Assembly (NCBI GenBank): GCA_905612485.1
Contig: CAJQSE010000019.1
Coordinates: 1 to 64,000, forward strand
Reading direction: 5' to 3'
DNA from: an uncultured Candidatus Nitrosopumilus sp.
Lineage (GTDB): Archaea > Thermoproteota > Nitrososphaeria > Nitrososphaerales > Nitrosopumilaceae
DNA: 64,000 nt
Shown: one piece after another, positions 58,463 through 64,000 of the stretch
Layout of the letters: every line of letters begins with the position of its first letter
Numbering within the stretch: position 1 is the first letter of the stretch
Notes under the pieces: model-generated
Told to the model about the DNA's origin: nothing
Seen by the model: only the letters and a program-made list of their open reading frames with translations
Databases searched by the model: none
Position numbers and translations under genes: made by a program

Positions 58463-59502
58463 GCAGTAGTATCTTCTAAACTAAATGAATTTTCAACAAA
58501 ATATTCAACTCGAGTTTTTTTAAATTCACGAGAACTGAAAAGAATTTTGTATTCATCAACATTAATTTGGTTTTGGATAGTTTTAGCTACATCATATGCT
58601 TCATCATGTGTTTTACAATGAATCATTGAAAATACATTATATGGCCAATCATCATAGGTAGGGCGCTCATAACAATGACTAACTTGAGGAAATGATCCTA
58701 ATGTTTCGCCAACAGAAGTAATTCTATCTTTAGGAACTTTCCAGACAATCATACCATTTGCAGTGAATCCAACTTGTCTATGTCTCAAAATAGCTGCAAA
58801 TCTTCGCATGACACCTACATCCTCATAGTGTTTCATTTTTGCAAATACTTCATCTTCAGTAATGCCAAGATTTTTTGCAGCCTTTACAAATGGTTCATCA
58901 ATAATTTCCATATCTTTTTGTAATTCACGGATAAAATCTTTGTCTTGTTCTGTAGGTTTAAATTCAATATTTTTAATTTCTTTTTTTTCTTCAGTTGGTG
59001 CAATGTCATGTTTCTTATCATCTACCAAGTCAAGTTTTACACCTATTTTGAATAATTGTAAAGTTGGAAGCATTCTAACTTTTTTAATTCCTTTTAGAAC
59101 ATTAAATTTTTCAAGTTCATCATTTAGATCAGCACCAGGAGGTACAGCTAAAGTGAACCAGAGATTAAACTCATGATCTCGTTCATAGTTATGACTGACG
59201 CCAGGATGACGATTAATTTGACTAGCTACATGATCCAATTCATCATGTTCAATTTCCATTGCAACCAATGAACTAGTGTAACCAAGTTTTCGGGTATCAA
59301 AAATTGCACTCAATTGTCTTAAGACACCAATTTCTTTAAGATTTATTAAATTTTCTTTGATAATTTCAGGAGTAGTATCAAATTTTTTTGCAATAGCATC
59401 AAAGGGTCTAGTAACTAATGGAAACGTCCATTGAATTTCATTTAGAAGTTCCTTATCAGATTCACCTAAAGAAGACAATAAGTGAATTAATCGGAGATTC
59501 AA
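58459..59502 (-). CDS. ahbAB: Siroheme decarboxylase, fused AhbA-AhbB
   Basis: The enzyme removes two carboxyl groups from siroheme to give didecarboxysiroheme in the alternative heme route. The 347-residue protein contains two Lrp/AsnC-like halves of about 155 residues. The first has SHNYERDHEFNLWFTLAVP; the second has HCYERPTYDDWPYNVFSMIH, both siroheme-decarboxylase signatures. AhbA and AhbB are separate subunits in most archaea but fused here. It is divergent from the sirC-hemA-hemB operon. Confidence 0.88.
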   Translation of the reverse strand: MNLRLIHLLSSLGESDKELLNEIQWTFPLVTRPFDAIAKKFDTTPEIIKENLINLKEIGVLRQLSAIFDTRKLGYTSSLVAMEIEHDELDHVASQINRHPGVSHNYERDHEFNLWFTLAVPPGADLNDELEKFNVLKGIKKVRMLPTLQLFKIGVKLDLVDDKKHDIAPTEEKKEIKNIEFKPTEQDKDFIRELQKDMEIIDEPFVKAAKNLGITEDEVFAKMKHYEDVGVMRRFAAILRHRQVGFTANGMIVWKVPKDRITSVGETLGSFPQVSHCYERPTYDDWPYNVFSMIHCKTHDEAYDVAKTIQNQINVDEYKILFSSREFKKTRVEYFVENSFSLEDTTA

Positions 59503-59540
59503 TTAAAAATGTAGCTAGTATTTCATACAATAATTTTTAA

Positions 59541-59550
59541 TACATAAATA
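59541..59550 (+). promoter_or_regulatory. TATA-like box for the sirC-hemA operon
   Basis: TACATAAATA lies 23-32 bp before ATG 59573 in the gap between the divergent ahbAB and sirC genes, giving the usual leaderless spacing. Confidence 0.45.
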
Positions 59551-59572
59551 GAAACGGGGGTGTCTTGGATCG

Positions 59573-60226
59573 ATGATAATAAATCTAAATCTCGAAGGTA
59601 AAAAAATCATTGTTGTTGGGGGAGGAAATGAGGCTGAAAAAAGAATAAAATCAATACTAAATGAAAAATGTGAAATCATAGTTATCAGTGATTCTGTAAA
59701 TACACAGATTTCAAAATTAGTAAAAACAAAAAAAATTAAATTCAAAAAACAAAAAATTGAAAATATAAAATTTATTTTAGAATTAAACCCAGATTTAATA
59801 ATTACAACTACAAATGATAAAAAAATTAATCAAAAAATAATTAATCATGCAAAGAAGAAGAAAATAATAGCATATAGTTCAGATAATCCTGAATATAGTG
59901 ATTTTTCAAATGCCGCAATTATTGATTTTGAAAAAATGATTCAAATTGCAATTTTCACCGGAGGTAGAAGTCCAGTAATGTCAAAAAAAATTAAATCAAA
60001 AGTTGAAATTGTACTAAAAAAAATTATTTCAAAAGAAGATATTGCTCAAATTAAAATTCAAAAAATATCACGAAAACTAGCTAAAGAGATAATCCCTATC
60101 CAATCTGAACGAAAAGAATGTCTACACAGCATCATGACTGACAATCATATTGATCAGTTAATAAAAGACGGTCAGATAAAAAAAGCTGAAAAGCGAGCCA
60201 TAGAGATACTAAAAAAATGGAAATGA
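59573..60226 (+). CDS. Precorrin-2 dehydrogenase (siroheme synthase N-domain)
   Basis: A 217-residue protein like SirC or the N-terminal half of CysG. It has the NAD-binding start NLNLEGKKIIVVGGGNEAEKRI, ITTTNDKKINQKI and the FFTGGRSP-type block IAIFTGGRSPVMSKKIKSK. It oxidises precorrin-2 to sirohydrochlorin and may also insert iron. Its end overlaps hemA by 10 bases. Confidence 0.9.
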   Translation: MIINLNLEGKKIIVVGGGNEAEKRIKSILNEKCEIIVISDSVNTQISKLVKTKKIKFKKQKIENIKFILELNPDLIITTTNDKKINQKIINHAKKKKIIAYSSDNPEYSDFSNAAIIDFEKMIQIAIFTGGRSPVMSKKIKSKVEIVLKKIISKEDIAQIKIQKISRKLAKEIIPIQSERKECLHSIMTDNHIDQLIKDGQIKKAEKRAIEILKKWK

Positions 60227-61488
60227 ATCAAAAAATCATAAATGCACGTGTAACTTTTCGTAACTCACCAATCCATATTTTAGAAAAGTTCACTATCAGA
60301 GATACGGAAAACGCATATCAACAATTTAAAAAACATTCAGAATTAGATGAATGTGTAATAATTCAAACTTGTAATAGAATTGAATTATTTGGAAAATCAA
60401 AAACAGATAATTCAGATAAAATTAAAAAAACATGGGCAAGGATTACAGGATTAGATGAAGAAATATTTGAAGAAAATATTGAATTTGTAGAAAATCAAGA
60501 GGCCATGTATCACCTGTTGAAACTAACATCAGGCTTAGATTCAATGGTATTAGGCGAAGAACAAATTTTAGGTCAAATAAAAAATTCAATAACATCAGCT
60601 AGAAAATCAAAGGCATCAGGCCAACATCTCAATACTCTATTTGATAAAGCAATCAGAATGGGTACAAGAATTAGAAATTCTAGTGGAATTGGTAAAGGCG
60701 GCATATCAGTAGGATCAATGGCAGTAAAACTTGCAGAAGAAAATATCGATGAATTAAAAACAAAACAAATTCTTTTGATTGGAACAGGAGAAGTATCAAC
60801 TCTTGTTGCAAAATCATTACAAAGAAGAGGATATACATTTAATGTTACAAGTAGAACCATTGGAAGATCAGAAACATTTTGTGAAACAATGGGAGGAAAT
60901 CCAATTAAATTTGAAGAAGTTCTTCCAGGATTTAACAAGTATGATGTAATATTTGTTGCAACAACTGCACCATATTTTCTCGTCACGCAAGAAAGAATTG
61001 CAGATGCCATGAAAGATAAAAACAAGGGAATGATGATACTGGATTTATCAAATCCAAGAACAGTGGATGAAAAAGTTGCAACAATTAGAGGAGTCAAATT
61101 AATGAATTTAGATCAAATTGCAGAAATGGTGGAAAAAAACATGAATGCTAGATTAAACAAGGTAAAAACCATTGAAAATATAATTAGAGAAGAAGTATCA
61201 GTATTAGAAGCCTCAATGAAAAGATTAGATGCAGAACCACTGGTAACGGACGTATTCAAAAGTATAGAGAATCTCAGAGAAAAAGAATTGAATAAAGCAT
61301 TACAAATGCTCAATGAAAAAGATGAAAAGAAAATCAAAATTATTGAAGAATTAACAAAAGCAGTGGTAGAGAGTATCGTGTCAACTCCAATGAATAATAT
61401 CAGAAAAGCATCAGAACAAGGTCAACCAGATGTAATAGAGTTGGCCAGTAAGCTATTTGACTATAAAAAACAGAATCAGGTTGACTAG
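60217..61488 (+). CDS. hemA: Glutamyl-tRNA reductase
   Basis: HemA reduces Glu-tRNA to glutamate-1-semialdehyde, the first step of the C5 tetrapyrrole pathway. The 423-residue protein has the catalytic cysteine in VIIQTCNRIELF, LTSGLDSMVLGEEQILGQIK, the NADPH-binding LLIGTGEVSTLVAKSL and the helical C-terminal dimerisation region. Length is normal. Confidence 0.96.
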   Translation: MEMNQKIINARVTFRNSPIHILEKFTIRDTENAYQQFKKHSELDECVIIQTCNRIELFGKSKTDNSDKIKKTWARITGLDEEIFEENIEFVENQEAMYHLLKLTSGLDSMVLGEEQILGQIKNSITSARKSKASGQHLNTLFDKAIRMGTRIRNSSGIGKGGISVGSMAVKLAEENIDELKTKQILLIGTGEVSTLVAKSLQRRGYTFNVTSRTIGRSETFCETMGGNPIKFEEVLPGFNKYDVIFVATTAPYFLVTQERIADAMKDKNKGMMILDLSNPRTVDEKVATIRGVKLMNLDQIAEMVEKNMNARLNKVKTIENIIREEVSVLEASMKRLDAEPLVTDVFKSIENLREKELNKALQMLNEKDEKKIKIIEELTKAVVESIVSTPMNNIRKASEQGQPDVIELASKLFDYKKQNQVD

Positions 61489-61489
61489 G

Positions 61490-61499
61490 ATTATATTTT
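61490..61499 (+). promoter_or_regulatory. TATA-like box for hemB
   Basis: ATTATATTTT lies 21-30 bp before ATG 61520, directly after the hemA stop, suggesting that hemB also has its own leaderless transcript inside the operon. Confidence 0.45.
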
Positions 61500-61519
61500 A
61501 GCCAGAATTAATTTTAAAC

Positions 61520-62500
61520 ATGTCATTTCCCACTAAACGTCTTAGAAGATTACGAATATCAGAAAAAATGAGAGAATTAGTTCAAGAAACCACATTAACA
61601 TCCAAAGATTTCATTTGTCCAGTATTTGTTCAAGAGGATCTAAAAACAAGAATTAAAATTGAATCAATGTCAGAAATTGAAAAATTGCCATTAGAAGATG
61701 TAAATGGTGAAATCAAAACAATCATAGATTTAGGGATTCCTGCAATCATGTTATTTGGAATTCCAACACAAAAAGATGAAGCAGGAAGTTCCTCTTTTGA
61801 TGATAACGGTATAGTTCAAAAAGCAATTACGCAAATTCGAAAAAAGTTTGGAGATAAAATTGTAATTATGGCAGATGTTTGTTTGTGTCAATTTACATCT
61901 ACAGGTCATTGTGGAATTATTCAAGGTGATAAAATTGATAATGATACAAGTTTAGATACACTTGCAAAAATTGCTGTTAGTCAAGCTAAAGCAGGTGTGG
62001 ACACAGTATCACCATCAGCAATGATGGATGGTCAAGTTGCAGCAATAAGAAAAGCTCTAGATGATGAAGGGTTCACAGATGTCTCAATAATGTCACATTC
62101 AGCAAAACATCGTTCAAATTTTTATTCGCCATTTAGAGATGCTGCAGAATGTGCACCAAAATTTGGAGATAGAAAAACATACCAAGTTCCATTTACAAAT
62201 GCAAGAGAATCAATGATGGAAGTAGAAACAGACATCAATGAAGGAGTAGATATCGTAATGATAAAACCAGCATTATCATATTTGGATTTAATTGCAGAAA
62301 CTAGGAGAAAATATAATATTCCAGTATCAGCATATAGTGTTTCTGGAGAATATGCATTAGTAAAAGCTGCATCTCAATTAGGATATGTAAATGAAAAAGA
62401 CATTACATTAGAAATTCTCTATTCAATTAAAAGAGCAGGAGCAGACATGATAGTCACATATTTTGCAAAATCAGCCTCAAGATTTCTTCAAGAATTATGA
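61520..62500 (+). CDS. hemB: Porphobilinogen synthase (ALA dehydratase)
   Basis: HemB condenses two 5-aminolevulinate molecules to porphobilinogen. The 326-residue protein has a zinc-type cysteine cluster (DVCLCQFTSTGHCG), one active-site lysine in MSHSAKHRSNFYSPFRDA and the Schiff-base lysine in VMIKPALSYLD. The N terminus is RRLRISEKMRELV. Its stop overlaps the next start by ATGA. Confidence 0.96.
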   Translation: MSFPTKRLRRLRISEKMRELVQETTLTSKDFICPVFVQEDLKTRIKIESMSEIEKLPLEDVNGEIKTIIDLGIPAIMLFGIPTQKDEAGSSSFDDNGIVQKAITQIRKKFGDKIVIMADVCLCQFTSTGHCGIIQGDKIDNDTSLDTLAKIAVSQAKAGVDTVSPSAMMDGQVAAIRKALDDEGFTDVSIMSHSAKHRSNFYSPFRDAAECAPKFGDRKTYQVPFTNARESMMEVETDINEGVDIVMIKPALSYLDLIAETRRKYNIPVSAYSVSGEYALVKAASQLGYVNEKDITLEILYSIKRAGADMIVTYFAKSASRFLQEL

Positions 62501-62808
62501 GAAACGATGAACGATTTGAAATACAAAGAGCATTTGACTTATTGCCACATGTTGTTGGTGCAAGTTGGGCTACAGTAGGGTTTAGAATGGAAGGAATTAG
62601 AAAACCGACAAGAGAAGAATTTAGAGAAAAAACATTAGAATATCTAAAAATGGTTGAACCAGTTTTTGAATCATATCCAAAAAATGAAGATTACGCTGAA
62701 ATTTGTAAATATATAGAATTGAGAAAAAAACAAGAATATGAGAAGATAATCTCAGGTGAAAATAATGAAATTGAAACTAGATATGATAGATATGTAGATT
62801 ATGGTTAA
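62497..62808 (+). CDS. Hypothetical protein at the end of the heme operon
   Basis: A 103-residue protein, mostly helical and charged, with the hydrophobic segment LLPHVVGASWATVGFRMEGIRKP. It has no cofactor motif I recognise. Translational coupling to hemB through ATGA suggests a role linked to tetrapyrrole synthesis, but that is inference. It converges on the HD-domain gene with a 4-bp overlap. Confidence 0.65.
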   Translation: MRNDERFEIQRAFDLLPHVVGASWATVGFRMEGIRKPTREEFREKTLEYLKMVEPVFESYPKNEDYAEICKYIELRKKQEYEKIISGENNEIETRYDRYVDYG

Positions 62809-63425
62809 ACCTCATTTTTTAGTTGTTTTAAAAATTCCTTTAACACCTTAGTTCTTTTTTTAGCTTCAATTTTACCAGATTTTGTATTCATCATTGATTC
62901 TAGTTTCAGTAATTTATTAAAAAAATGATCAACGGCCCAAAGATTATCATTAGGATTTCTTTTATTACAAAAAGGATCATCAATGTTGTAAAAGGATCTA
63001 TTGAGAGAACCACTAGTAGCAAAAACTCTCGCAATTCCTATAGCACCTAATGCATCAAGTCTATCTGCATCTTGTAATATTTTTCCTTCAAGAGTTTGAG
63101 GGATTTTATTTTGAGAAAAACTATGATCTGCAATAGCATCAAAAATAATTGTAATTTCTTCAGCAGTAAAATCATATTTTTTTAAAATTAATTTTGATTT
63201 TTTTGCACTGTCTATAGAAGAAAATTTAGAACGTTTACTTGATTTAGAGTATGAAACTATATCATGTAATAACGCAGCACTAAGAACTAATTTTTGATTT
63301 GCTTTTTCTTTTTTTGCAATTTTTTGAGCATTATTGTAGACTCTCATAATATGTTCAAAATCATGAGCAGGATCATTATCCATTATTTTAATTATTTCAT
63401 TTTTTATAGAATCAAGAACGTTCAT
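62805..63425 (-). CDS. HD-domain phosphohydrolase
   Basis: A 206-residue protein with the HD metal motif. The first histidine is in HDFEHIMRVYNNA, the HD pair in AALLHDIVSYSK, and the later Asp in LQDADRLDALGAIGIAR. It resembles the YedJ-like group of uncharacterised HD hydrolases acting on nucleotides. Its ATG follows directly on the stop of the VTT gene, so the two are probably co-transcribed. Confidence 0.9.
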   Translation of the reverse strand: MNVLDSIKNEIIKIMDNDPAHDFEHIMRVYNNAQKIAKKEKANQKLVLSAALLHDIVSYSKSSKRSKFSSIDSAKKSKLILKKYDFTAEEITIIFDAIADHSFSQNKIPQTLEGKILQDADRLDALGAIGIARVFATSGSLNRSFYNIDDPFCNKRNPNDNLWAVDHFFNKLLKLESMMNTKSGKIEAKKRTKVLKEFLKQLKNEV

Positions 63426-64000
63426 TTAGAATCTCCATATTTTTGGTTTAACAAATTTAATTTTTCTTTGAGTGAGTAACACTGTCCAATTAATACATGC
63501 AAATAAAACAATTAAGCCAATACCAATACCGTCAATTAATAAAATTCCAGTAAGACGATCTTCAAATATTTCTAAAAATGGAGTTAAAACTGCATTACCA
63601 AAATATATCATTATAATATAAGAAATAGTTCTACCAATCCAAAATCCAACATAGATACTAGCACTCTTTGCACGCATTAGACCATACGTAATAAATAAAA
63701 TATTACTTGGAAGAGGTGTTGCTCCAAACAAAAAAGATGTAATTAGATACCCATATTTTTTCTTATTCAGATAATTTCCAATCATATCCAGATTAGATTT
63801 TTGTTCTTCCCCAACAAACTTTCGAAATAATCCACTAATTCTTTTTAGAAAAAATCTACCAAGAGTAGCTCCCGTTGCACCAACTACAGCAAGAAGTACA
63901 ATATTCAAAGTAGGGTCAAGAAGATAAAATGATGTTAAAACTATCCAACTAGGTGGCATCAAAATTGGAGATGCATTTATTCCAATTAATACAAGAAAAA
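63426..64000 (-). CDS. VTT/DedA-family membrane protein (5' end outside window)
   Basis: The frame stays open past the ORF-track start at 63962 to the end of the window, reading upstream LVLIGINASPILMPPSWIVL, so the gene is truncated by the window edge. It shows several membrane helices and the VTT/SNARE-associated pattern, with GATGATLGRFFLKRISG and FLFGATPLPSNILFITYG. Members of this family include lipid scramblases and DedA transporters. The C-terminal helix and basic tail (RKIKFVKPKIWRF) complete the protein. Confidence 0.82.
   Translation of the reverse strand, partial: FLVLIGINASPILMPPSWIVLTSFYLLDPTLNIVLLAVVGATGATLGRFFLKRISGLFRKFVGEEQKSNLDMIGNYLNKKKYGYLITSFLFGATPLPSNILFITYGLMRAKSASIYVGFWIGRTISYIIMIYFGNAVLTPFLEIFEDRLTGILLIDGIGIGLIVLFACINWTVLLTQRKIKFVKPKIWRF

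Overview
The window looks like part of the chromosome of an ammonia-oxidising archaeon of the Nitrosopumilus/Nitrosarchaeum group (Thaumarchaeota/Nitrososphaerota). The DNA is very AT-rich and densely coded. The information-processing genes are archaeal: TFB, aIF1A, aIF5A, S8e, S24e, S27ae, SRP19, SRP54, Gar1, Pus10, Dph6 and class I LysRS. Several traits fit this group in particular: archaeal-type shikimate genes, a ThiD-ThiN fusion, menaquinone genes (MqnC plus UbiD), ScpA/ScpB, a cold-shock protein, and large secreted proteins ending in a CLIATATYGSE box plus a membrane anchor. There is no rRNA, CRISPR array or complete mobile element. The genus is inferred from gene content, not from a database search. 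Layout: 1-9.6 kb holds the end of a TldD/PmbA gene, a cation/Ca2+ antiporter, a winged-helix protein, a PAC2 protein, PurM, a CPA2 antiporter, Elp3, LysS, a small membrane protein and a coiled-coil protein. 9.6-19 kb is a patchwork of small and lineage-specific genes: a PPOX-like protein, several micro-proteins, a minimal beta-carbonic-anhydrase-like protein, Tag glycosylase, a CBS protein, tRNA-Arg, a methyltransferase, an aquaporin facing a peroxiredoxin, and two tandem Lys/Pro/Ala-rich paralogues that share a 454-bp identical block. 19-21.6 kb carries the menaquinone genes ubiD-like and mqnC, converging tail to tail. 21.7-31.1 kb is a nearly continuous operon for chorismate and tyrosine/phenylalanine precursors: ADH synthase, DHQ synthase II, aroD, aroE, GHMP-type aroK, aroA, aroC, a chorismate mutase-aminotransferase fusion and tyrA, followed by a NUDIX gene. 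31.1-34.5 kb contains thiC and thiD-thiN for thiamine with small zinc proteins between them. 34.5-39.2 kb holds sugar-phosphate metabolism: a nucleotidyltransferase, a GNA1-like acetyltransferase, a GalT-like protein and ApgM. At 39.3-40 kb is the S24e-S27ae pair, whose S24e has a perfect 24-bp tandem repeat at its 3' end. 40-43.9 kb is accessory: a truncated tyrosine-recombinase fragment, palindromes and inverted repeats, a T-rich terminator, and an 837-aa secreted protein built on hexapeptide F-G/S/T repeats. 44-50.3 kb returns to core translation and secretion genes: a zincin, Pus10, Ffh, Dph6, aIF5A, an intron-containing tRNA-Tyr, Csp and aIF1A. 52-56.3 kb holds scpA-scpB, S8e, SRP19, gar1, tfb and sufC. 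56.3-62.8 kb is centred on heme: a HemQ/chlorite-dismutase-family protein, a fused AhbA-AhbB siroheme decarboxylase, precorrin-2 dehydrogenase, hemA and hemB. An HD hydrolase and a partial VTT/DedA membrane protein close the window. How the genes work together: the aro operon converts sugar-derived precursors to chorismate and on to arogenate or prephenate products. hemA, hemB, sirC and ahbAB outline the siroheme route to heme, with the HemQ-like protein as a plausible oxygen-tolerant last step. ubiD and mqnC supply menaquinone. thiC and thiD-N supply thiamine phosphate. Many TATA-like boxes lie about 25-30 bp before a start codon, which suggests that leaderless transcripts are common. The least explained material is the tandem KVTGY/LPKGF paralogue pair, the hexapeptide-repeat surface protein with its neighbouring integrase remnant and inverted repeats, and a scattering of very small cysteine-rich proteins.
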